Shown: piece by piece, positions 1 through 8,049 of the stretch
Position numbering within the stretch: the stretch's first letter is position 1
Layout: each line of letters starts with the position of its first letter
Source: Flammeovirga kamogawensis
GTDB taxonomy: Bacteria; Bacteroidota; Bacteroidia; Cytophagales; Flammeovirgaceae
DNA: 64,000 nucleotides
Assembly: GCF_018736065.1 (NCBI RefSeq)
Contig: NZ_CP076128.1
Coordinates: 1,054,001 to 1,118,000 of the forward strand
Direction: 5' to 3'
Program-made: the position numbers and the translations under genes
The notes under the pieces: model-generated
What the model saw: only the letters and a program-made list of their open reading frames with translations
The model's database searches: none
Told to the model about the DNA's origin: nothing

Positions 1-366
1 TCAGGTGCTTCTGGATCTGGTGAGGAAGTAGAAAAAGTACGTAAAGCAACAGAAATTGCTAAAGCAAAACGTCCTGACTTAAAAATCGAAGGTCCAATTC
101 AATACGATGCGGCTGTAGATGCTAAAGTTGGTGCTCAAAAAATGCCTGGTTCTGATGTTGCTGGTCAAGCAAATGTATTGATCTTCCCTGATTTAAACAC
201 AGGTAACAATACATATAAAGCAGTACAAAGAGAGACTGGTGCATTAGCTATCGGTCCTGTTCTACAAGGTTTAAATAAACCAGTAAACGACTTATCAAGA
301 GGTTGTTTAGTAGAAGATATCTTGAATACAGTTATTATAACTGCTATCCAAGGTAACCAATCATAA
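1..366 (+). CDS. pta: Phosphate acetyltransferase, C-terminal part (cut by window start)
   Basis: Reading frame 1 is open from the first base to the stop at 364-366, giving the last 121 residues of a protein whose start lies outside the window. The sequence matches the C-terminal catalytic part of phosphotransacetylase: a Ser-Gly-Ala-Ser-Gly-Ser-Gly-Glu run, then [18 protein letters not shown] and [18 protein letters not shown], which bind CoA and acetyl phosphate in this family. The enzyme converts acetyl-CoA and phosphate to acetyl phosphate in the cytoplasm. Acetate kinase follows, so together they form the acetate/ATP branch. A terminator lies between the two genes, so they may be separate transcripts. 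Confidence 0.95.
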   Translation, partial: SGASGSGEEVEKVRKATEIAKAKRPDLKIEGPIQYDAAVDAKVGAQKMPGSDVAGQANVLIFPDLNTGNNTYKAVQRETGALAIGPVLQGLNKPVNDLSRGCLVEDILNTVIITAIQGNQS

Positions 367-409
367 AGTATTTTTGGGCAGTAGAATAATAACAGCCTTT
401 AAACATATT

Positions 410-450
410 AAGATTACCTCTTCTATTAGGAGAGGTAATCTTCTTATTTT
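410..450 (+). terminator. Intrinsic terminator after pta
   Basis: A 12-bp perfect stem (410-421 with 431-442) with a 9-base loop is followed by a T-rich stretch. The T-run overlaps the -7 element of the acetate kinase promoter. Confidence 0.8.
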
Positions 451-452
451 TG
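445..452 (+). promoter_or_regulatory. Promoter -7 element of ackA
   Basis: TATTTTTG matches the Bacteroidota -7 consensus TAnnTTTG. It would give a start point near 458 and a leader of about 30 bases before the ATG at 487. A clear -33 TTG was not identified. Confidence 0.55.
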
Positions 453-486
453 CACATTAATAATCATAATAACTCCTTATATTCAA

Positions 487-1695
487 ATGAAAATTCTTGT
501 AATAAACGCAGGTAGTTCTTCGTTAAAATACCAACTATTTGAGATGGAAGGTACTGTAGTACTTTGCTCTGGTATTGTAGAAAGAATCGGTTTAGAATCT
601 GGTATCATAACGCACAAAACATTTGATGCTGAAGGAAATGCTACTAAAGTTAAAAAAGAGTTACCTATTCCTAATCATAATGTTGGCCTTACAGAAGTAG
701 TGGCTTTACTTACAGATGCAGACAATGGTGTAATTCAAAATACAGACGATATTCAAGCAGTTGGACACAGAGTTGTTCACGGTGGTGAATTCTTTAATAA
801 ACCAACAGTAATTACAACTGAGGTAAAAGAAAAAATTAGAGAATGTTTCCAACTTGCTCCACTTCATAACCCTGCCAATTTACAGGGTATAGAAGATTGT
901 ACAAACATATTTACTAAAGCAACTCAAGTAGCTGTTTTTGACACTGCTTTTCACCAAACTATGCCTTCAAAATCATATCGTTATGCAGTACCTGCAGAAT
1001 TATATGAAAAGAACGGCGTTCGTGTTTATGGTATGCATGGTACATCTCATAAATATGTCTCAGAAACAGCAATAGATTATTTAGGTCTTAAAGGCAAAGA
1101 TTCGAAAGTAATTACAATTCACTTAGGAAATGGTTGTTCAATGTCAGCTGTACGTAATGGTGAATGTATAGATACTTCTATGGGCTTCTCTCCTCTTGAT
1201 GGCCTAATGATGGGTACTCGTTCAGGAGATATTGACCCTGCTGTAGTGTTCTATCTAATTGATAAATTAGGTATGAAATCTGACGAAGTATATGATTTAC
1301 TTAACAAGAAATCTGGTATGCTTGGTATTACTGGTGACAGTGACATGCGTGATATAGAAGAGAGATTTAATGCAGGTGATGAAGCTGCAATCTTAGGTTT
1401 ACACATGTATACTTATCGTATCAAAAAATATATTGGTGCATACATGGCTGCGTTAAACGGAGCTGATGCAATTGTATTTACTGCAGGTGTTGGAGAGAAC
1501 GATCATGGTGTTCGTTTATTAGCTGCAAATGATTTAGAATTTTTAGGCATTTCTTTAGATGTGGCTAAGAATGATAAATTAAGAGCTTCTGAAATTGAAG
1601 AAATTCAAGCTGCTGATTCTAAAATTAAAGTTTTAGTTGTTCCAACTAATGAAGAATTAGAAATTGCTTTATTGACTCAAAAAATTGTTGGATAA
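487..1695 (+). CDS. ackA: Acetate kinase
   Basis: The 402-residue product has the normal length for acetate kinase, which makes acetate and ATP from acetyl phosphate and ADP in the cytoplasm. Family motifs are present in order: the N-terminal MKILVINAGSSSLKY phosphate-binding strand, HRVVHGG, DTAFHQTMP with the catalytic Asp, HGTSHKYVS, HLGNGCSM, and the GTRSGDIDP block. The protein is the usual duplicated ASKHA fold. It lies 120 bases downstream of pta with its own promoter element at 445-452. The ATG start at 487 gives the canonical N-terminus. Confidence 0.97.
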   Translation: MKILVINAGSSSLKYQLFEMEGTVVLCSGIVERIGLESGIITHKTFDAEGNATKVKKELPIPNHNVGLTEVVALLTDADNGVIQNTDDIQAVGHRVVHGGEFFNKPTVITTEVKEKIRECFQLAPLHNPANLQGIEDCTNIFTKATQVAVFDTAFHQTMPSKSYRYAVPAELYEKNGVRVYGMHGTSHKYVSETAIDYLGLKGKDSKVITIHLGNGCSMSAVRNGECIDTSMGFSPLDGLMMGTRSGDIDPAVVFYLIDKLGMKSDEVYDLLNKKSGMLGITGDSDMRDIEERFNAGDEAAILGLHMYTYRIKKYIGAYMAALNGADAIVFTAGVGENDHGVRLLAANDLEFLGISLDVAKNDKLRASEIEEIQAADSKIKVLVVPTNEELEIALLTQKIVG

Positions 1696-1719
1696 TTAAT
1701 TCCAACTCAATTTATATGA

Positions 1720-1752
1720 AAAGGTGAATCAGAAATGGTTCACCTTTTTTTT
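1720..1752 (+). terminator. Intrinsic terminator after ackA
   Basis: The arms AAAGGTGAA (1720-1728) and TTCACCTTT (1739-1747) form a 9-bp stem, followed by a run of T. Confidence 0.85.
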
Positions 1753-1805
1753 ATGAATACTTATTTACCTAAAAACAATTAGAAGGTGTTTCTGTTTTAT
1801 ATAAA

Positions 1806-2099
1806 ATGATAAAAATGGCAACACCACAAATAACCTCAGAAGAAATTGATAGAATTATCCAGATGGCATGGGAAGATAGAACTCCTTTTTCGGCCATAGA
1901 ATATCAATTTAACTATACAGAAGCTGATGTTATCTCTCTAATGAGAAGAGAACTAAAAAGATCAAGTTTTAATCTTTGGAGAAAAAGGGTGCACTCCATT
2001 ACAAATCACAAGCACATCAAAAAAAGAAACAATGAAATTTCTAGATTTAAATGCTCTAGGCAAAGAATGATATCTGGAAATAAAATATCAAAACGATAA
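1806..2099 (+). CDS. TIGR03643-type small protein, photolyase-associated
   Basis: A 97-residue protein with an acidic helical N-terminal half carrying the phrase IDRIIQMAWEDRTPF and then EADVISLMRRELKRSSFNLWRKRV. This is the signature of the TIGR03643 family, whose biochemical function is unknown. The C-terminal 30 residues are basic and poorly conserved-looking. The family is often encoded beside photolyases and cryptochromes, and here two such genes follow directly (31 bases to the first). A second in-frame ATG at 1815 gives MATPQ and is an equally possible start. A role linked to light-dependent DNA repair is inference from context. Confidence 0.75.
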   Translation: MIKMATPQITSEEIDRIIQMAWEDRTPFSAIEYQFNYTEADVISLMRRELKRSSFNLWRKRVHSITNHKHIKKRNNEISRFKCSRQRMISGNKISKR

Positions 2100-2130
2100 T
2101 CTTTTCACCCATATCAACTGACCTATTCTC

Positions 2131-3603
2131 ATGGAAACTAAAGAAATTAATATTGTTTGGTTAAAGAGAGATTTAAGAACTCAAGACCATAGAGCACTAC
2201 ATGAAGCAGAACAAAGTAATTTACCTTATGTAATTGTATTCATCTTTGAGCCAAGTTGTAATTGTTATAAAGATACCTCTTTACGTCACCTTCAGTTTCA
2301 ATACCAATCTTTATTAACAATGAACGCTGTATTGCAACAAAACAATCATAAGGTGCAAGTAATGTACGGTGAGGCAATTGAAATTTTTGAAAAAATATCA
2401 TTTACTTATCGAATTAAAACCATTTTTAGTTATCAAGAAAGTGGCATAAAAAAAACCTATTTACGTGATATTGCTTTAAAAAAAGCATTCCTATCAAATG
2501 GTATCGAATGGATAGAGTATCAAAGGGATGGGATTCAACGAGGAATAAAAAATAGAATAGATTGGGATAAAAATTGGTTTTCAACTATGAATACTCCCAT
2601 CATAGAAAATAAATACAGCAATAATAAATCTTTTGAAATAATTAACCCTGCTCCTCTGCCCATACGCATTAAAAATAATTATAAAAATTACTCTAATTCA
2701 TTTCAACCAGCAGGAGAAATTTACGGGTACAAGTATCTTGAAACTTTTGCTAACGGTAGAGGATTTACCTACCATAAATTCATTTCAAAACCTTTAGAAA
2801 GTCGTACTTCATGTGGAAGATTATCACCATACTTAGCCTGGGGGAATTTATCCATTAAACAATGCTATCAGTTTTTAAAAAATCACCCGAATAGAGCTTT
2901 TAATAAAAGAGCATTTTCTGGAATAATGACTCGGCTTAAATGGCATTGTCACTTTATTCAGAAATTTGAAAGTGAATGTACTTATGAAACAGAATGTGTA
3001 AACAGAGGATATGAGACATTAGTTAATACGAATGATGCTACCTTTTTAACTGCTTGGAAAGAAGGTAAAACAGGTTATCCTTTAGTTGATGCTTGTATGC
3101 GATGTTTAATAGAAACGGGTTGGTTAAATTTCAGAATGAGAGCAATGCTTGTCTCCTTTCTATGTCATCATTTAGATCAAGATTGGAGAAGAGGTGTATA
3201 CCATTTGTCAAATTTATTTTTGGATTACGAACCTGGCATTCATTACACACAATTTCAAATGCAGGCAGGTACAACAGGCGTTAATACCATTCGAATTTAC
3301 AATCCGGTGAAGCAGTCTATTGAACACGATCCCAAAGGAAAATTTATTCGTAGTTGGGTGCCAGAATTAAAAAACATACCAGACAACTATATACATGAAC
3401 CTTGGAAGATGACTCGTTTAGATAGGGCTTTTAATAATTTAGGCGACCTTGAATACCCAGATCCAATAATAGACCTAATTGAGAGTGGTAAAAAAGCACG
3501 TAAAAGAATTTGGGGACACAGAAAGGAAAGTACAGTTAAAAACGATAAAGAACGTATTTTAATACTACACACTAGAAATAACCTCAACAAAAAAGCTATT
3601 TAA
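2131..3603 (+). CDS. Photolyase/cryptochrome family flavoprotein
   Basis: A 490-residue protein with the photolyase two-domain plan. An N-terminal alpha/beta antenna domain begins [14 protein letters not shown] (10-23), and a C-terminal helical FAD-binding domain spans about 215-430. FAD-domain motifs seen are [41 protein letters not shown] and [14 protein letters not shown] (400-413). The loop [19 protein letters not shown] replaces the WQW/AGTGTD segment of classical CPD photolyases, so the subclass and substrate are uncertain. It is probably a light-driven DNA repair enzyme or blue-light receptor. Its stop is immediately followed by the ATG of the next photolyase, so translation is likely coupled. 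Confidence 0.88.
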   Translation: METKEINIVWLKRDLRTQDHRALHEAEQSNLPYVIVFIFEPSCNCYKDTSLRHLQFQYQSLLTMNAVLQQNNHKVQVMYGEAIEIFEKISFTYRIKTIFSYQESGIKKTYLRDIALKKAFLSNGIEWIEYQRDGIQRGIKNRIDWDKNWFSTMNTPIIENKYSNNKSFEIINPAPLPIRIKNNYKNYSNSFQPAGEIYGYKYLETFANGRGFTYHKFISKPLESRTSCGRLSPYLAWGNLSIKQCYQFLKNHPNRAFNKRAFSGIMTRLKWHCHFIQKFESECTYETECVNRGYETLVNTNDATFLTAWKEGKTGYPLVDACMRCLIETGWLNFRMRAMLVSFLCHHLDQDWRRGVYHLSNLFLDYEPGIHYTQFQMQAGTTGVNTIRIYNPVKQSIEHDPKGKFIRSWVPELKNIPDNYIHEPWKMTRLDRAFNNLGDLEYPDPIIDLIESGKKARKRIWGHRKESTVKNDKERILILHTRNNLNKKAI

Positions 3604-5100
3604 ATGAAATCTATTGCCATTGTTTTTCCCCATCAATTATTAAAAGAGTCCCCTTTACTCCAGTACAATTCATTTCTTTTAATTGAGGAGTATTTATTTT
3701 TCAATCAGTATAAGTTTCACAAACAAAAAATTGCATTTCATAGAGCATCTATGAAAAACTATGAAAGTTATTTAAAGAAATTGGGTAAAGACGTTTTGTA
3801 TATAGAAAGTCATCAAAATAATGACATAAGAAACATTATTGAATATATAGGCAATGACATAAATGAAATTGTAGCCATAGACCCTACTGATAATTGGCTA
3901 GAAAGTCGTTTGAAATCAACTTGTTTAAAAAATAATATCAATTTAAACCTGTTAGAAAATCCTTCTTTTCTTAATACAAAACAGATCAATGAAAGGTTAC
4001 TAAATAAAACGGTAAAAAAATATTATCACTCAAAATTTTACAAGGCACAGAGAATTCGATTAAATATTCTCATTGATAAAGATACTCAACCAATTGGCGA
4101 ACAATGGTCTTTTGATAGTGATAATAGAAAAAAGTATCCTGCGAAAAAAACACCTCCAAAAGTACAATTTTGTACAGCAACAGCAACCCATAATGAAGCT
4201 ATTGAGTACACTGAGAAGTATTTCCCTAAAAATTATGGTGTAATAAATAGAAATAATTTATACCCAACAGATTTTAATACGGCAGAATTGTGGTTAGATC
4301 AATTCTTAGAAGAGCGATTTAGAGAATTTGGTGTTTATGAAGATGCCATGGTAAATAACGAAAACATTCTAAATCACAGCTTACTATCTCCTCTTTTAAA
4401 TACTGGCTTATTATCAATACAATATGTTATACAACGTATTCTTGATTTTGTTTCAAAAAATGAAATTCCATTAAATTCTACAGAAGGCTTAATTAGGCAA
4501 CTTATTGGATGGAGGGAATTTATTAGAGGGATTTACGAAATAAGAGGAAGTGAAGAAAGAACTTCTAATTATTGGAATTTCACTACTAAAATACCCGATT
4601 CTTTTTATAATGGTTCAACAGGAATACCTCCAATTGATGATTGTATAAAAAAGGTTTTAGCTACAGGATATTGTCATCATATTGAACGGTTGATGCTACT
4701 TGGTAACTTTATGCTTTTGTGTGAATTTCATCCCAATGCAGTTTATAAATGGTTTATGGAATTATTTATTGATGCATACGATTGGGTAATGGTGACGAAT
4801 GTTTATGGTATGAGTCAGTTTGCCGATGGAGGATTGATGGCTTCAAAGCCTTATATAAGCAGTAGCAATTATGTCATTAAAATGAGCAATTATAAAAAAG
4901 GGGAATGGCAAAAAACTTGGGACGGATTATTTTGGCGTTTCATGAACAAACAGAGAAGTAGTATGAAGAAAAATCCGAGACTTAGTATGCTTATAAATAA
5001 TTATGATAAAATGGATAGTCTTAAAAAAGAAAATCTTTCCACTCATGCAGAAAGATTTCTTTTAGAATTTAGTTGTAAACAGCCTTCACTTTTTGATTAA
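3604..5100 (+). CDS. PhrB/FeS-BCP-type photolyase lacking the Fe-S cluster ligands
   Basis: A 498-residue protein related to the bacterial (6-4) photolyase/cryptochrome clade exemplified by Agrobacterium PhrB (FeS-BCP). It starts FPHQLL and carries GEQWSFDSDNRKKYP (165-179), IRQLIGWREFIRGIY, HHIERLMLLGNFMLL (358-372), and NVYGMSQFADGGLMASKPY (399-417). In PhrB four Cys hold a 4Fe-4S cluster. Here the equivalent stretch 337-347 has Pro where the first Cys is expected, and the C-x2-C...C segment after NYVIKMSNY (422-430) is shortened and has no Cys. It begins directly after the stop of the upstream photolyase. Its stop overlaps the stop of the convergent receptor gene by three bases. Likely function is light-dependent repair of UV lesions; cofactor content differs from PhrB. 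Confidence 0.85.
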   Translation: MKSIAIVFPHQLLKESPLLQYNSFLLIEEYLFFNQYKFHKQKIAFHRASMKNYESYLKKLGKDVLYIESHQNNDIRNIIEYIGNDINEIVAIDPTDNWLESRLKSTCLKNNINLNLLENPSFLNTKQINERLLNKTVKKYYHSKFYKAQRIRLNILIDKDTQPIGEQWSFDSDNRKKYPAKKTPPKVQFCTATATHNEAIEYTEKYFPKNYGVINRNNLYPTDFNTAELWLDQFLEERFREFGVYEDAMVNNENILNHSLLSPLLNTGLLSIQYVIQRILDFVSKNEIPLNSTEGLIRQLIGWREFIRGIYEIRGSEERTSNYWNFTTKIPDSFYNGSTGIPPIDDCIKKVLATGYCHHIERLMLLGNFMLLCEFHPNAVYKWFMELFIDAYDWVMVTNVYGMSQFADGGLMASKPYISSSNYVIKMSNYKKGEWQKTWDGLFWRFMNKQRSSMKKNPRLSMLINNYDKMDSLKKENLSTHAERFLLEFSCKQPSLFD

Positions 5101-7442
5101 AACCAACTAGAAAGACTAACTGAAAAGTTACGTCCAGGCTCTGGTAAATTTAATATTCTATATCTAGATAGATGCCTCATATAATTAGCATCTGTAAGAT
5201 TATCTATTCTAAATGTAAGATTTCCGTATATTGATTTCATATGAAAACCTGTACCCATTTTTAGTCCCATTACAGCATAACCATCTGTAGCAAGTTCATT
5301 CCTATCTACTCTATTTTGTGCTTGAACTAATTCTGCATTTACGGAAATATAGGGCTTACTAAAAAAACCACTTTTTACAGGTTGAGTAAAAGTCAACTCG
5401 TTTAACGTTGCTAAAGGAGGCACAAACGGAAATGATCTTTGTGTTTGGGCATTTACCGCATACACATATTCTACAGAATTAGTAAACACAAATTTCTTTG
5501 ATATATTCCAATTTAGAGAGAATTCATACCCTGTAAAAAAGCCCTCACTTTCCGTATATTTATAGATTTGACCACCATCAGGCAAAGTAGAAGGAGTTCC
5601 TGATGCTGATAAGTAAATATAGTTACTATAGTAATTGAAATAAGGATTAATACTTAAAGCTATTTTTTTTGTTGCGTAACTTAAATTTATATCCCATTGG
5701 TAACCTGTTTCTGGAGATAAATCTGCAGTACCTTGCTCATGTCTAAATGTACCATGATGAACACCGTTTGCCGCTAATTCATTTGCTGTAGGTGCTCTAA
5801 AAGTTTTTGCAAGATTAGTATTTGCATCTATAATCTTTAGTAATTTCCATTTTAACCCTATAGAACCCGTAAAATTATAATAATCATTAGAAATCGCTTC
5901 GGCTCTCACCCAAGGATTTCCAGAATTTGGAGGATCTTCAAAATAACTATCAACATATTCTTCAGAATCAAAAGAAATGTAATCAAATCGTAAACCACCA
6001 ATCAATTCTAATTTCTCTGTCATTTCCCAACCAATCATACCATATCCTCCAGCTGTATTTTGACGGTAATTTGGTATCAGAAAATCAAAACCACTACGCT
6101 CATTTTCTTGGTATTCATAATTTATACCAGTCTCCCACTTCAGGTCTTCTTTCTCTACATCATAATGAACATTTACAGATGTAGTTCTTAAATTTAATTC
6201 ATTCGCTACAAAACCGTATTCACTTTCTGGTCTACCATGTCTCGTAGGATCAGAAAGTTCTTGTCTGTTATTAAATTGTTGCCCTAAATCAAACCATAAA
6301 ACTCCATTACCAATATCTAGATGGGAATTCCATGTTACCATTTGATGCAAAATTTCTTGTTTAGGAACAGATGGGTTTCTTTCATCTCCAAAACTATCCA
6401 ACCAACTTTGAGAAGGGATACCTGTTGCTCCAGGAAATAGACCTACAGATTCTTTAAACATAGAATAAGAAATACTACTAATCCAATTATTAGTTTCTAA
6501 CCCAACGGTAGCCTTTATATTACCTATATCTCCACCCGTATTTACTAATACTCCATTATCAATTCTATAAATTCCACCTAAATAATCAAAAGTTTCAGCT
6601 GGTACATTATAATTTCCAAAATCTTCATATCCACCAGCTAGTTGGTAAAATATTCTTTCTTTTTGCCCGTTTACTTTAAAGTCAGCCCCTATATATTGGT
6701 TATTACTTCGGTAAGTTATACCTGCTTTTCCTTCAATGCTATTTTCGCCTAAAGGTTCTGGAGATTTCATTCTAATTACCCCACCTAAACCATCAGATCC
6801 ATATTTTAAAGTTGCCGCCCCTTTTGCAATTTCTACTTCATCAACTGTAGATTGACCTATAGATAAACCATGGTCCATACCCCATTGTTGGTCTTCTAGT
6901 TTTACACCATCAACACTTACAACCACTCTAGATCCAGCCATACCTCTTACAGTTGGTTTAGAGATTCCAACACCTGTACTTATATATGATACCCCAGGTG
7001 TTTTTGCTAAAGTCTCAGAAATTGTGGTAGCCTTTTGCGTTTCAAGCGTAAAAGAATTTACACTCATCAAATTCATTCCAGAAAGTGATAATTCATCATG
7101 ACCATGTTCGTGAATTTCTACTTGCTCTAACTCTTCTAAAGAAGGATCAATCTCTACCTCATTTATTTTATTGGCATATAACGTTACCTTTTTCTCGTTA
7201 AAGCCTAAAAAGTGAATAATTGTTTGAATCGATTTTTTGTTTTCATCACTCACAAATTGAAAACGTCCATCGTGTGTAGTAACTGCTACTACATTACCTG
7301 TTTTTTCAACAAGAATGGTAACCCCTTCTAAAGGAGATTTTGTTTCATCATCAACAACTACACCCTTAAATGTGGTTTGTTGAGAGAAAACAAAGAGGGG
7401 GAATAATAAGAGTAATAAAGTGACGAAGTATTTTTGCAACAT
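5097..7442 (-). CDS. TonB-dependent receptor with carboxypeptidase-regulatory N-domain and His-rich motif
   Basis: A 781-residue outer-membrane transporter. Residues 1-20 form a signal peptide ending VFSQQ. Residues 24-100 are a carboxypeptidase-D regulatory-like beta domain (FKGVVVDDETKSPLEGVTI). The plug spans about 125-235 (TPGVSYISTGVGISKPTVRG, VDEVEIAKGAATLKYGSDGLGG), and the rest is a 22-strand-type barrel ending in Phe. Just before the plug is HEHGHDE (His 111, 113, 115), which suggests a metal such as zinc or copper as ligand; this is inference. It reads toward the photolyase operon and overlaps its end. The promoter -7 element lies only five bases before the start codon, so the mRNA may be leaderless. 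Confidence 0.9.
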   Translation of the reverse strand: MLQKYFVTLLLLLFPLFVFSQQTTFKGVVVDDETKSPLEGVTILVEKTGNVVAVTTHDGRFQFVSDENKKSIQTIIHFLGFNEKKVTLYANKINEVEIDPSLEELEQVEIHEHGHDELSLSGMNLMSVNSFTLETQKATTISETLAKTPGVSYISTGVGISKPTVRGMAGSRVVVSVDGVKLEDQQWGMDHGLSIGQSTVDEVEIAKGAATLKYGSDGLGGVIRMKSPEPLGENSIEGKAGITYRSNNQYIGADFKVNGQKERIFYQLAGGYEDFGNYNVPAETFDYLGGIYRIDNGVLVNTGGDIGNIKATVGLETNNWISSISYSMFKESVGLFPGATGIPSQSWLDSFGDERNPSVPKQEILHQMVTWNSHLDIGNGVLWFDLGQQFNNRQELSDPTRHGRPESEYGFVANELNLRTTSVNVHYDVEKEDLKWETGINYEYQENERSGFDFLIPNYRQNTAGGYGMIGWEMTEKLELIGGLRFDYISFDSEEYVDSYFEDPPNSGNPWVRAEAISNDYYNFTGSIGLKWKLLKIIDANTNLAKTFRAPTANELAANGVHHGTFRHEQGTADLSPETGYQWDINLSYATKKIALSINPYFNYYSNYIYLSASGTPSTLPDGGQIYKYTESEGFFTGYEFSLNWNISKKFVFTNSVEYVYAVNAQTQRSFPFVPPLATLNELTFTQPVKSGFFSKPYISVNAELVQAQNRVDRNELATDGYAVMGLKMGTGFHMKSIYGNLTFRIDNLTDANYMRHLSRYRILNLPEPGRNFSVSLSSWF

Positions 7443-7447
7443 AATTG

Positions 7448-7455
7448 CAAAAATA
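7448..7455 (-). promoter_or_regulatory. Promoter -7 element of the TonB receptor, abutting the start codon
   Basis: On the minus strand TATTTTTG (consensus TAnnTTTG) is followed by CAATT and then the ATG at 7442. The expected transcription start would be at or within a few bases of the ATG. Confidence 0.5.
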
Positions 7456-7592
7456 CATCATATTTTGATTTTTTAAGATTATAGCCAATCTAATTATTCA
7501 TTTATTCCATCAATTTTTCAAAAACACCTCATTAAAAGTGATTTAAAAATCCATCTTTACAATTCAATCATATTACTTTTTAATAATTGCAG

Positions 7593-8024
7593 ATGTACAA
7601 AGAACTCATTCAAACAAAAAATTCAAAATCTATACTTCTCATCAGAATTATGGTAGGTATTGTTTTTCTATCAGAAGGAATACAAAAATTCTTATTTCCA
7701 GCAATTCGTGGGGTAGGAAGATTTGAAAAAATTGGCTTACCATTTCCTGAAACTTTAGGTAATTTAATTGGAGGTTTAGAAATAATTTGCGGGCTATTAA
7801 TTCTGCTTGGCTTGATGACTCGTTTAGGGAGCTTCTTTACTTTTATGATAATGCTCACAGCTTTGGCAACAACAAAATTAGCTATTTTACAAAATGATGG
7901 CTTTTGGGTAATGATGCATGCAAGTAGAACAGACTTTGCTATGCTATTGGGAAGTCTATTTTTAATAATTAACGGAGGTGGCTTATGGTCATTAGACCGT
8001 GTGAAAACAAAAAAGGTAAGTTGA
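7593..8024 (+). CDS. DoxX family membrane protein
   Basis: About 143 residues with four predicted membrane helices. The N-terminal phrase ILLIRIMVGIVFLSEGIQKFLFP and the following GRFEKIGLPFPETLGNLIGGLEIICGLLILLGLMTR are typical of DoxX/DoxD-like proteins. The family is associated with quinone or thiol redox chemistry in some bacteria, but a specific role here cannot be assigned. The ATG at 7593 is chosen; a TTG six bases upstream (7587) is in frame. It is divergent from the TonB receptor across about 150 bases. Confidence 0.85.
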   Translation: MYKELIQTKNSKSILLIRIMVGIVFLSEGIQKFLFPAIRGVGRFEKIGLPFPETLGNLIGGLEIICGLLILLGLMTRLGSFFTFMIMLTALATTKLAILQNDGFWVMMHASRTDFAMLLGSLFLIINGGGLWSLDRVKTKKVS

Positions 8025-8049
8025 TTTCAATTTCAACTTACCTTTTAAA

